64,000 nucleotides of DNA. Origin: Sternotherus odoratus (lineage: Eukaryota > Chordata > Testudines > Kinosternidae). Positions 33,935 to 44,739 of the stretch are shown here, one piece after another. The notes beneath the pieces were generated by a model, which did not search any database, had not been told where the DNA came from, and worked only from the letters and a program-made list of their open reading frames with translations. The translations under genes and the position numbers were made by a program. The DNA is taken from contig JAVMKO010000010.1 of the NCBI GenBank assembly GCA_032164245.1, positions 46,336,848 through 46,400,847 on the forward strand, written 5' to 3'. The stretch's first letter is position 1; each line of letters opens with the position of its first letter.

Positions 33935-35640
33935 ATAAATGAAAAACAGAAAGTTTGACAAAAGTTATCTTGATTTTGGCTTTATAGAATGTAGTGATGG
34001 ATGACCATAATGCGTTGTATGCTTACAAATCCTACAAAATGAAGCAATTAAACCTGCAAAGTTGAAACAACACCTCACAAAAGGCCCCTTCAGTATAAAG
34101 ATAAATCCACACACTTTTTTCAAAAGAATACAATCAACAGAAAATTCAAATGACAAATGTAACATCGGTTCCAGAAAAGGCTCTGAAAGCATCTTTCTTA
34201 ACAGCGCTTCAGATTGCTAAGAGTAAAAATTCTCATAGCATAGACCTGATTCTTCCAGCTGCTGTAGAAATGTGCAACGTGATGATAAGTGAACATGCAG
34301 CAAAAAACCAAGGCCATACCACCGTGTAACAATACAGTTAGTAGGAGAATTGATGTAAAATGATAGCGAACTGAAAGGCTACGTACATGTGAATAGTTTG
34401 CAATTCAGCTTGATGAGACAGCTGATGTCGGTGCTGCAGCACAATTATTAGTTTTTGTTCATTATGTTTGGCTAGGGGACATTTTGGAATATTTTCTTTT
34501 TTTGTCAGGCGTTACCAGAATGGACAACAGGTCAGGAAATATTCAAATTATTGGATGATTTCATTAAAGCAGAATCGCTGAACTGGGAGAGTGCATTGCT
34601 GTTTGCACAGATGGTGCTGCTGTTCTGACAGGCAATAGGAATGGTGTTGTAGCAAGAATACAAGCCTTAAACCCACAGATAATTGTAACACACTGTACGT
34701 TGCATTGCCAGGTCCTTGAATCAAAGAGAATGGAACCCAAATTACATGGTGTGCTAAATGTGAATTTTATAAAGTCCTGGCCTTTGAATTCATGCTGTTT
34801 TTGCAAAGCTGTGTTTAGAAATGGGTGCAGGATATGACAAATTATTGTTTCATGCAGAGGTGCATTTGCTATCTCGCAGCAGAATGTTGGAAAGAGTTTT
34901 TGAGCTTCATGAAGAGCTGCTGGGTTTGCTTTCTGTGCACAATCCCAAGATCACTGCAGACTTTTCTGACCTGATATGGATCATGATATTTTTAACTGGT
35001 TGAATGTGCTGAACCCATCCATACAAGGGGGCAATACAACCATACTTGAGGTGAGTGACAGGACTGCAGTATTTCAGGAGAAAGTAGAGATTTGGCAAAC
35101 TAGTGGAATCTCCAATGTGTTTCTGCTACTGAACAGATTTTCTCGGTACCAACAGCATGACAATTGACTGTGTGAGAGACAGGATCATTGCTCACCTTTG
35201 AACTTTGGCAGAGTACATCAGTGTTTACTTTAAAAATATAAAGCGGAAGGAATATGATTGGGTCTGGGATCTGTTCTCAGCTCTTGCTATGTCATGCTGT
35301 TTGAGTGGAAAAGCAGACCAGGAGCTGCTCAAAGTATCATGTGACCACACACGGAAAATTAAGTTTCAGGAACAGACTCCTTGCCAGTTTTGGCCAAGTT
35401 TTGGCCAACATTGTCTGCAGAGTACCCAATTTTAGTTATCGAAGCAATGGAAGTGTTGCTACCTTTCCCAACAGCATATATATATGTGAAGCATCATTCT
35501 CTGCCATGACAGCTAGGAAGACAAAGTTCAGGTCCTGCCTGGAAGTGGAGAATGATTTACACGTTTGCTTGTCAACCATCACACCAAGGATAGACAGACT
35601 CTACAGTAAGAAGCAGGGACACCCATCTCACTGATATCTG
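33935..35640 (+). pseudogene. hAT transposase relic (ZBED5/FAM200/SCAND3 group)
   Basis: Frames on the + strand, broken by stops and shifts, follow the order of this transposase group. A BED-finger-like block (CVVCLQILQNEAIKPAKLK, then QHL; from about 34010) is followed by LVFVHYVWLGDIL (34445) and FLFCQALPEWTTGQEIFKLL (34500). Next are AVCTDGAAVLTGNRNGVVAR (34600), CLEMGAGYDKLLFHAEVHLL (34815) and a C-terminal dimerisation-region remnant (35200-35600). The Asp of the CTDGA motif is kept. The start is displaced by the palindrome at 33011. Nonfunctional. Confidence 0.75.
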
Positions 35641-35834
35641 TAAGTACCCTTACGTTTCTTTTCTTAAGCTAACAATACATGTTTATATGAAGTACACATA
35701 GACTTCTGTCAATCACTTTCTGTGTTAGGGGTCTGTGATTAACCCTGCATTTGAAAAGGGGTCCATCAACCAAAAAATAATGGAGAACCTCAGCCTTAGA
35801 ATATGTGCTAACTGCTTGTGCTAAAGGATCTCTT

Positions 35835-35975
35835 CTGCCAGGCATTTTGCTATGATGCTGGGAGTACCTTTCTCAGCCCTGAAGAGGAGCTCTGTGGGAC
35901 TCAAAAGCTTGTCTCTCACCAACTGAGGTTGGTCCAATAAAAGTTATTACCCCACCCACCTTTTTTACGGTCAGC
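35835..35975 (+). repeat. interspersed repeat of the GTTGGTCCAATAAAA family, copy A
   Basis: Contains GAAGAGGAGCTCTGTGGGAC, AAAAGCTTGTCTCTCACC and GAGGTTGGTCCAATAAAAGT. Other copies lie at 43056 (antisense) and 62560. The family class is not determined. Confidence 0.75.
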
Positions 35976-38359
35976 CTCACTTCCCCAATGGAAAGGCTGT
36001 AGGAAATGGTCGCCATTGTGACAGAAGGCAGTGTGGATTAATTCCTGTTGGAAGTAATGGGAGCGGACAGCCACTTCAAATAAAGAAATATTTACAAATT
36101 TGATGCCAGGAATCGTGAGATTCTTTTAAAAGCCCCCAGCTAGGTAGGGTTGAGTTGCTGTGAGATGGGGCATGGGGTGTGATGTTATTTGGGGGAATGT
36201 TCACATTTTTATTTCTGGGCTCTTGTGCATTTGAAATGTTGACTGCAGTGTCACATTAGTTGTGGGTTTTGCATTTCACATACAAAGGCTCACATTCCAC
36301 TTCGCGTGGGCAGTCTCAGCCTTCTACAGAAGCCAGGTCTGGGGAAGGTGAGCAGCATTTTGGCCCTTCAGTGGGAAGGTCTATAAAACACAGAGAACAT
36401 GCATAATGTTCAGCATGACATGCAAAAGTCAGAGGAACATGCAGCACACTGTCTGGCAAGGTGGACACATACAGCAGCCTTCGTGTAATGCTGGGTCATT
36501 TCTCTCCCCTCCATGAATTCTTTAGTAAAAAACCCTAAAGATGGCTCCGTTTCATGCATTATATTATGCTGAAAACGTGGTCCCTATGCACTTCCCCAAG
36601 GCTCAGTTATAGAGTCACTAAGTGAGAGCTGTGGTGTTCTCAGTACTTTGAGCCCTGTGCAGTTCCTCATGTGGATCTGGACCCTGTAAGTCATTTCACA
36701 AGGTGCAGGATGGAGCACAACCATATGCTATTCCAGTAAAAGTGGTAGCTGGGAGCGTGTTGGGTGTTTACAATGCTCTGGTTTTTCAACAACAAATTCC
36801 AACGTGAAAAACTTCCATTCCTTTCGCTTTTCACATTTGGGTTTTTCTGTTTTTACCTTTTTTCCTGTCTTTTCTTCCGTTCCTTTGCCCCTTCTCCCCT
36901 TTCCCAGTAGCAGGTTGGAAAAAGGACAAATCAGAGGGAACAATGTAGAACAAAAACCAAACCAAACATTTCCAAATTGAAACAGTTTTAAATTGAAAAT
37001 TTTAATGAACAATTTCAATCCATATCTTTAAATAAACCAGAACAGTCTCTGTAAAAGCTGTGGAACAAAAATGATTTGGAAATTGTCCAAATTTTTTAAG
37101 AAAGGCTTAAAAGTGGATTCTCCTGAAAGTAAAGTCGGGGCTCTGCGTTGTTATTCCCTCACACCACCGACTTGGCAGAAATGACTCAGCAGCCGCATAG
37201 CCGCACTTGCTCACGTTAGGGAATGAGCAGGTGCCTCTGTGTACTGTTTGCTGGCCAGCCAAGACTTTGGGCGTATGCAATATTTGGCTCATGAGACATT
37301 GCTTAAAGCAGCCAATCTGGTTCCAGATTATGCAGTTGTGACCAATCAGAATTTGCAGTCTGCTTCACAGCACTTTGGCTGACCTTTGGCCCCTGGGACC
37401 CCACACTTGCAAGGTTGGTCAAGTCCACAATACTTATTCTTGGGCTGAACTCTCCTAAAATTGGCCACATCATGGCCCAGGCTATGCAGCTGCATGAGGC
37501 ATATGGAAGAATCAAACACATCTCCCCAGACTTAGTCACTATTACAGCCCTGGAGCTCAAGCAGGAAAGTCATAACGTATACTTCTCCTGTGTGCAGGTG
37601 GGTGAGGAGAGCTCAAAAAAGGGCAGGGAATGGGTGGATCCTTGATTCCACTCCCAAAGTGCCAGCCAGTACAGCTGAGTTTTTTTCCCCTTTTCCCTTC
37701 CCCCCAGGAGGCACCCATAGGCACTTATAGGTTAGGCCCAGCCTGTGAAGTATCATAATATTAATGTAATCATGCCCCCCTCCCCCGGGCTATTTGTACT
37801 TGTCTCCCACCGGCATGTGAGTCGAGAACAACATGATAATGATACAGCCATGCAAAGCCAGCATAAACACAGTAGCAAAGACATTCCAACAAGCAGAAAG
37901 CCAAAGCAGCTGTAGCAAAACCACACAGAGCCTGGTCCTCGGGACTGCATGGGGTGGGGTTTGGTGGCATAGAAACTGCGAGAGCGTGCATAAAACCAGC
38001 ACCGGTACTGCAAAAACTTGGGTAACTTTCTGGTGAGTTAAGGTTATGTGTTGCATTTACTAGCAGCCTCTTTTGAGGGGGAGGGTTAGAGCAAGGGGCA
38101 TCCTGCTCCTCATATCACCTTCACCTCAGAGGAGGCTGCAAACCATTTGGCTCCCAGTGCTTAAAGCCATGAACCAAGACCCTTGCGCATCAGACTGCAC
38201 TGGGAGGCCAGCACTGGGAAGAGCACTGGTGATACCTAAAAATATAGATCCAGGGCTGCTAGTCACTGCTCTTGTCCCAGAATAGTACTTCCTCTTCAGA
38301 GGCATAATTTATTCCTTCCTGCGTAAGGACTGCTTTTTAAAGCACAATTCACCCTCTTA
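35976..38359. other. no gene seen; AT-rich repeat-like stretch near 36.75-37.1 kb
   Basis: The part from about 36760 to 37090 (GAAAATTTTAATGAACAATTTC and similar) resembles the AAATTT-rich interior of the MITE at 54266, without identifiable ends. The rest shows nothing recognised. Confidence 0.35.
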
Positions 38360-38662
38360 GGCCAGGTCTACACTACCTGCCAGATCGGCAGGTAGTGATC
38401 GATCTATCAGGGATCGATTTATTGTGTCTAGTGTAGACGTGATAAATCGATCCCCGAGTGCGCTCCCCGTCTGCTCCGGAACTCCACCGCCGCGAGAGGT
38501 GGAAGCGGAGTTGACAGGGGAGCGGCAGCGGTTGACTCGCCGCCGTGAGGACACCCAGATAAGTCGGCATAAGATACGTCAACTTCAACTATGATATTCA
38601 CGTAGCTGAAGTTGTGTATCTTAGGTCAACTCCTTCACCTCCCTCCCAGTGTAAACCTGGCC
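38360..38662. mobile_element. Harbinger-like MITE
   Basis: Left GGCCAGGTCTACACTACC and right AGTGTAAACCTGGCC are inverted, and TTA flanks both ends (38357-38359 and 38663-38665). The 3-bp TTA target is typical of PIF/Harbinger. The interior contains ATCGATC-type palindromic segments and a CpG-rich middle. No coding capacity. Confidence 0.85.
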
Positions 38663-39919
38663 TTAGGGTGGCTGTAGTTTATGGCAGAATTAGCAAGCAC
38701 CTACTGTCAGACTGCCACAGCACCACACTGGTTAGGAGTCCTCTGGACTCTGCTTCTTGTGAGGTTTAGTTTATGAGGCCAGTTTAAGAGTGTTGGCAAA
38801 ATCGTGAAGATTTTTCTAAGTTAAATTACCCACAAAAAGACCGAATCATGTGATCAGTAGCACCTTTTATTTTAACACACACATCACAATTTGACTGCAC
38901 AACGAGAGAAAATTGGAAAGCGTGTTGTCCATGGAAAGCGTGTTGTCCATTGTCCAACTGGTTTTAATGAATTCATTGGACGGACACTGAGGCACAGAGC
39001 TGTCCCTATGGTAGGGCGAATTGGAGTGACTTTGCGGGGGCCCTCAGAAGGCAGGTGGGGAGGTGAGGCAGGCGGCAGGTGGGCGAGTGGGGTGAGGAGC
39101 CAAATGAGGAGGTGAGTAGCAGTCTGTCAGGTGGGTGGGGGGGAGGTGAGGAGGAGATCCTCTACCAGAACCTCTCCCTCCCCTCAGTGCCTCCTACCCA
39201 TCAGCGAGCCCCGCCCATTAGTGCCTCTCCCTCCCTCTCATCGCCTGCCGCCAATCACATGTTTCGCTTGCGGCATTAGGAGGCGCTGGAGGGGAGGGGA
39301 GGAGAGCGAGGGTGCAGCGCTCCCTCCCTTATCAGTTGCTGATAAAGTGCACATGGTGAATCTGCTGAGCAGGGCAGGGCACTGAACTGCCCTGTGGCTG
39401 CTGCAGCTTCAGCCCTTCTCCCTAGACATGCTCAGGGCCTGGCTGCTCTTTGAGGGGGCACTGGCTGAGGAGCCTGTGGATTGGATGGAGAGTCACTTTT
39501 GGGACAGAGACTGTCTTTCTTGTGCTTGCACAGTACCTAGTCCGGGAGGGAAGGGGGGAGGGAGAGACTGGTCCATAGTTGTGGTTCCTAGATGCTACCA
39601 CAAGTAAATAATAATTAATACAACCGCTTTCCCTATCTTCTGTCTTGAACTGTCTGTCTGACTGGTGCCTCGAGAATTTAATAGCTATTTGTTTGCTTCC
39701 ACCTCATTTGATGCTAAAGAAATGATCTTTGCCCTGATGCACACAGAACCCGCACCAACACTGCATAGGCAAATATAAAACCAAGCAAAAAACAAGCACT
39801 AAAACCACAAAAGCGAAAGCGCAGGCACGTGCAGCTGATTTTCAAAAGAACTCATCACTTAACAGAACTGACCCTGAGCTTCACTGAAACGCTGGCCCAA
39901 AACCAGCTCGTGAAACATA
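38663..39919. other. no gene; GC-rich block and short tandem duplication
   Basis: GGAAAGCGTGTTGTCCAT is repeated in tandem at 38922-38957. A purine/GC-rich block runs from about 39020 to 39340 with CCGCCCATTAGTGCCTC and GGAGGCGCTGGAGGGGAGG. It resembles interiors of nonautonomous DNA elements rather than a promoter CpG island, but ends were not found. Confidence 0.35.
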
Positions 39920-39929
39920 TGAAAGAGCA

Positions 39930-40150
39930 AGAATGACTCACACTATGCTCGGCTGGCTAAAGCAGAGGATGGGGAGTCAGAAGAGCAATGCTGATGCTCC
40001 GACTGACGTCACTTGTAACCCAGGAGAAATCACTGACCTTGCTCACCCTGTTTCCCTAGCTGTAAAGTAGCGATAATGATACGTAGCTGCCTCACAGGGT
40101 TATGAGGCTTAAAGTTCACAACAGCTGACTTTTGTGGAGCTCTGCGTGTG
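39930..40150 (+). repeat. tRNA-derived SINE remnant (MIR/CORE-like or turtle SINE)
   Basis: GGGGAGTCAGAAGAGCAATG, AATCACTGACCTTGCTCACC, CTGTAAAGTAGCGATAATGA and TGCCTCACAGGGTTATGAGG follow the order of vertebrate tRNA-derived SINEs that end in a CORE-type tail. Degenerate. Confidence 0.55.
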
Positions 40151-41230
40151 ACATTTAACACAAAAAATTTAATGAGCCAATTTGCATATTTGCAACTAAC
40201 TGGCATATAACAGCAAACTCTGGCTTTAACAAAATGGTGTGGATTTAGTGCTCATGCACAGCTTGGTGAACAAAGTCCTTGGTTTGTCTACAGAGCAGTG
40301 TCCGGGCGAGCTGCCCACACAATGCACTGCCGGCCTGGCTCACAGGTAACAGTCTGTCTCTGTGGCCCGTGGACTTAGCTCTTGGCTTTGCTGCTGAGTC
40401 TGCCAATCAGTGCAAAGTGTATCTGTGTAGTGTGGGAGCTGGAACTGACCCCCTCCAGCAAACACATCTCATCTAGGGGACCCAGACAGCCATTAGAGAG
40501 GAACAACTTTTAATCCCTCCTGAGCTGGGCTGGTTACAGACTGGTGACTGGCAGGCAAAAGGCTGAAGCCCATTAGCAATGGCTTGGGGCATCCAGTTCA
40601 TTAATAAGTCCAATGTTGCTGGCTCTGGAGCACCAGTAGCCTAATGATGCACTGAACTGCCTAAAGATGCACATGGTTCTGCTGATTTCAATGAAGCAAC
40701 CTCAATTTACATCAACTCAGGATCTGGCCTGGGTGTTCGTATCATTTCACTGTTGTGAGATGAATGGTTATGGTTGGCTACATTCCCTGTATCACAATCA
40801 ATGCTGCTAGCTCATGACATTTCCTGGGGATGCTGTGACAGGAGATTGTACCGGAAGGAGTCTCTCATTTGCTGAAGGGAGATATTACTGAATGTGTTAC
40901 TCCCAATTGCATTCATTGTTTTCATTTGTTCACACCAAGAGCCCCTCCTCCACTTGCTGCTACCGAGTGTGACATCCTGCTTGTGTGCTGGTTAGTCTTA
41001 CGCAGGGAGTCAGAATGAGAAGATGGATTTGGGAGCATGAGCGTCACAAACTGGATTTCCCAGTGTGATTAAAACAAGATGCAAAGGATCACAGGCAGTA
41101 ACTCAGGGCTCCAAAATAGCCTTGCTCTGTTTGTACTTAAATCCAGGTCTGGGTGTAAAAATCAGCATGAAACCAGATCTCAGAGTAGCAATATATTCTT
41201 TCTGAGAAACTGCACAAGACTAAACACAGA
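40151..41230. other. no feature seen
   Basis: No gene recognised. A short partial copy resembling the palindromic repeat at 41231 lies around 40670-40735. Confidence 0.3.
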
Positions 41231-41318
41231 GGGCCAAATCCTCAGCTGGTGTAACTCAGTGCCGTGCCATTGCCATCAATGGAGCCATGACAGTTTACAC
41301 CTGCTGAGGATTTGGCCC
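41231..41318. repeat. short palindromic MITE, 88 bp
   Basis: GGGCCAAATCCTCAGCTGG at the left is inverted at the right (CTGCTGAGGATTTGGCCC), and the inner part continues the symmetry around CCATCAATGG. A degenerate relative lies at about 51384-51460. Confidence 0.85.
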
Positions 41319-42238
41319 AGACTGGGTGAATTGCAATCTGGCAGCGTGGCTCTGGAAATATACAGAATAGCACTTAAAATGCTAGTAAAGGGAGAGTCCG
41401 GGAACAGGGGCTAAGCAGAACGCTGCCACAAAAGACAAAGGTCCTGCTGCTAGGCGAGAAATGAGGTTTTAAATGTGGCTTGGTGAAGAGTTAAGCAGCT
41501 TATTGCCTCATTCGGGGAGCGACGTGCTAAACAGATATGTGGTCTCAACGGGGGTGTTGTGGTGAAAGGAAATGACGCAAAAGTTAATGTTCCAGAAAAA
41601 GCAATTCCAAAATGCTGTGAAGCGAAGCCAGTGTCTGACTCAGTGAGAAAGAGCCAAGATCCAGACATTCAAGGAGCTGGAGGATGGAGATGCAAACCCT
41701 GGGCATACAGTGGGTGAGCTTTGTCCTCCATGTGTGGAACTTAGACATTGAGGCATGAATTTATGGGAATTATGAAATGACAATTAATCGCTGCTTGGAC
41801 ATAGAGCGATGACTAAGTCTCAGGATTTATTTCCAGTGTTAACAGAAAGAAATACGTTTTTGAGGTAAGATTTGACTGATGCCATAGTGCTGTCATTGGT
41901 ACTTATCAACATTACCAAATGCAAGCTTTCCTCGGAACATGGGCTATTCGTTGAGTGCTTGTTCATGTTTTAAGCTTCTGGAGTTTTGTAAAGAGTGAAA
42001 ACTATGAGTGGTCACAGGGGCACCAGAAAGCATCTAACTAACCAAGGTCTAATTTTTCAAAGGCATTTAGGTGCCTAATGAAGCAGATAGGGGCTTGTAG
42101 CGGGGCGAGCTTTTTGCACCCCAGAAACCAGCTCAGACTCCATTGGCTGTGTATCCCCCATACCATTTGAATTCCCTCCACCAACCCCTTCGGAGTCCTG
42201 CACAACAGTTTATTGTCAGTATGGCCTGTGCTTTAGAC
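41319..42238. other. no feature seen
   Basis: Nothing recognised apart from a fragment of a dispersed motif (TTTCAAAGGCATTTAGGTGC) near 42055. Confidence 0.3.
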
Positions 42239-42625
42239 CCGTGGTCCGCAGTTTTTTCCTCACACACTCCCTTGCCCTTGTCTGCCTCCCTGCACAGAGC
42301 AGGGGCTGGGAGAGGACTGCGGCTCGAGGGGAGGGAAGGGGTGCAGACAGGGGCAAGGGGGCTGGGGCCACAGCTGGGGACAGGGCCGGAGTGGAGCCCT
42401 TGGCACAGAGCCCTGGACACATGGCTGGCAGTCAGGACACCGGGTGCGGGGCTGGCAGCGGAATGCAGGACCGGGAGTGGGGCCCCAGGCACAGGGCCAG
42501 AAGCGGAGCTGGATGGCACTCCCTCCCCGCCCGCCATGGGGGCTGGCCCAGGCTCCAGCCACGCCGCCCCCAAACATTCCTCCACGCCCCTTGAGGGGGG
42601 TATGCCCGCAGTTTGGGGACTGCTG
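42239..42625. mobile_element. hAT-type nonautonomous element
   Basis: Left CCGTGGTCCGCAGTT and right AAACTGCGGGCATACC (as read on the - strand, with CAGCAGTCCCC outermost) are inverted. CTTTAGAC flanks both ends perfectly (42231-42238 and 42626-42633), an 8-bp hAT target duplication. GC-rich, CpG-containing interior without transposase. Confidence 0.85.
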
Positions 42626-42685
42626 CTTTAGACCATCTCCTCAGTACCAGAGAGGAGCTGAGATCGCTCTCCCCATAAGCCTCGG

Positions 42686-42851
42686 CAGGGCCGGCTCTAG
42701 CTTTTTTGACCCCCCAAGCAGCAAGAGCGCAGAAGAAGAAAAGAAAAAAAAAGCCCGGAATGTGGCGCCCCAAGATTGGCTGGAATGTCACCCCTTAGAA
42801 TGTGCCGCCCCAGCCACGTGCTTCCTCTGCTGGTATCTAGAGCCGGCCCTG
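42686..42851. mobile_element. hAT-type MITE, 166 bp
   Basis: CAGGGCCGGCTCTAG at the left is exactly inverted at the right (CTAGAGCCGGCCCTG). The 8-bp flanks AGCCTCGG and GGCCAAGG agree at only five positions, so the target duplication has decayed. It lies 60 bp from the neighbouring hAT element. Confidence 0.8.
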
Positions 42852-43055
42852 GGCCAAGGCAAGGCTTGGCTAGCCCCTATTCCTTTCTCCCCCCTTGCAT
42901 CTCCTTCTGCTGCCTCTTTAGCAAGCTTGAGCTGATGGACTAATTGGCTCATTAGTTCCCCAAGACCACCAGCTTTCATTAGCAAATTACCTTTAATTAT
43001 CCCAATCAGCTTTCTGGGGGTGGGGACTGGGGGAATAATTGGTGAGGGAGATAAG

Positions 43056-43215
43056 ATGGGTGAGGTAATACCTTTTATTGGACCAACTTCTGCTGGTGAG
43101 AGAGACAAGCTTTTCAGCCACTTTGAGCTCTTCTTTAGGTCTGGGAAAGGTACTCTGAGTGTCACAGCTAAATGCCAGGTTGACCTGACACAGCCACAGC
43201 TACACTGCATACAAC
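43056..43215 (-). repeat. interspersed repeat of the GTTGGTCCAATAAAA family, copy B
   Basis: Antisense copy with ATACCTTTTATTGGACCAAC and AGAGAGACAAGCTTTTCAGC. Compare 35835 and 62560. Confidence 0.75.
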
Positions 43216-44739
43216 ATCAGGAAACTCAGCACTTCTGAAAATCCCACTAACTTCTGATCTGCTTATTTAGGCATCTAAATACTGTTGAACATTGGCCCAA
43301 AGTAACTCAACCTGGACTGTGGAGTGTTAGTGCATTTTGACCCTGAGTTGTGGTTTGTGGCGCGTTCCTTGTGAGAAGAGAGGCTCTAATCTCACACAGA
43401 CTGACAGATGGCAAGGATGTCACACCCCCTAAAACGTCTGACGGGTTTCACATACTGCAAGAAAGGGGAGTTGGATACAACCTTTGTAGTAATGAAATTC
43501 TACAAATTCCTCTCTGTATGGTAGAAAACTTACTTGGCTAAATCTTTCCCTCCGTGATTAGAAGCCAGGCCTGGGGTAACATCTGTCACTGCTGCCCGTG
43601 CAGAGCTAGTCTTTGAAACTGGTATTCTGGTTTTTCTTGCAATGTTAATAGGTAAGGTGTTTTCAAATTCTTTGAAAAGTTCCTGATTTATTCCAAGGAT
43701 CATCCTCAGCTGCTCTGGGTTTGCTCATCAATTCTTTAGTGGTAACTCATGGTTTTAATGGGAGTAAATAGTTGGGGCTTTGTATTCCCATTTCCTCAGA
43801 GTCACATTGCTGTGACATGCCTGGCTGCCCAGATCCCTTACCTAGTACAGAATGCTGTTAGTCAGAAGGTTAAGTCACTCCCCCACCATTTGGCTGCTTC
43901 TATCTCAGAACACAGGGGGCTGGTAGCAGCAACTGCCACTGATATGGCCGGAGCAAAACACAGTGCTGAGCAGCCTCTTTTGGGAACTGGTGAACTTTCT
44001 CCATCCTGGTCCCCTCCCTCTCGCCTGATTCCCATTCCCAAGGTCTGCTCTTTTGCTAAAAGCTTTCCAACCTTCTGTGATTCTAATAATCCCTCCCTGC
44101 AAACTCAGACGCTGACTCCTTCTCTCTGCTAGAACCACACACCCTCTCATGTCTCCTAGAACAGCTGATTTAGCATGGTGGATCAGAGCAGGTCTCCTTT
44201 CTCCCTGTACAGCCCAGAGGCAGCAACTGCTTCCCTGCCCTACTTCCTGTGCTCTGTGGGAATCTCCTACATGTCTCCTGATTCCTGGCTTCTGTCCTCC
44301 CCTTCAGCTCCTAACCTCTCTCTTTCTTCCTACTCTCTAATCCTCTTCTCTCCTTGCTCCTCCTCTCCTCCCGTGAGCTCTCCCCTGTAATCTCAGTATC
44401 ACCTGTTCTGCCTCCTCTTTCTCATCCCCACCCATCCTCCCCTCATCCTGTGTATCCATGCCACTCCTGCTCCCACCCTTTGCCATGCCTTCAGACTTGG
44501 CCACAGGTTCTGCTCCTTCCAAATGTATTCCCATCCTCTGTACGCCTCCCTTCCTGCTATTTACTCAGGAATTCTGCTCCATTAGCAAGTCTCTCCTTGA
44601 TCCACATTCCAGGACGCAGGCTGTTGGAATAACTCAGGCTGCTTTCACCAAGTCTCAGAGCAGAAAGTTTCCCTTTGCATGGAGCTTTCAGTCTACATCA
44701 CAGATCAGATTGTGGGGCAGACTGGATGTGGGGCAGCTG
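43216..44739. other. no gene; pyrimidine-rich stretch at 44.2-44.5 kb
   Basis: From about 44140 to 44480 the + strand is strongly C/T-rich. Overlapping open frames here reflect composition. Nothing else recognised. Confidence 0.4.

Larger units (their letters stand above)
33011..33936. mobile_element. palindromic composite insertion with 13-bp target duplication
   Basis: Flanked by AAATGAAAAACAG at 32998-33010 and 33937-33949, a perfect 13-bp duplication of the hAT sequence. The left arm has TAGCAGCCGTGTTAGTCTG and AAGCTTTCGTGGGCTATAGC. The right arm is its inverted counterpart (33785-33936). The centre (33588-33780) is a second, tighter inverted repeat with about 80-bp arms and a 35-bp loop. 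A further roughly 390-bp segment (33196-33587) interrupts the left arm only. Confidence 0.8.
32578..35793 (+). mobile_element. decayed autonomous hAT transposon (ZBED5/SCAND3-type)
   Basis: The left end CAGCTGGTCTCAAACTGCGG and the right end, which on the - strand reads CTGAGGTTCTCCA, are imperfectly inverted. The flanks CTTTAGCA (32570-32577) and CCTTAGAA (35794-35801) agree at 6 of 8 positions, an old hAT target duplication. The transposase relic is described separately. A 0.9-kb palindromic insertion (33011-33936) splits the element just at the start of its coding region. Confidence 0.75.

Noticed and set aside
39020..39340. CpG-island promoter
   Set aside because: No exon or transcription start evidence nearby, and the composition matches nonautonomous DNA-element interiors.
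43960..44020. An antisense 'AG|G ATG GAG AAA' at about 44008 as the next GSG1L exon
   Set aside because: Only the first three or four residues look right; the following residues do not resemble the GSG1L tail.
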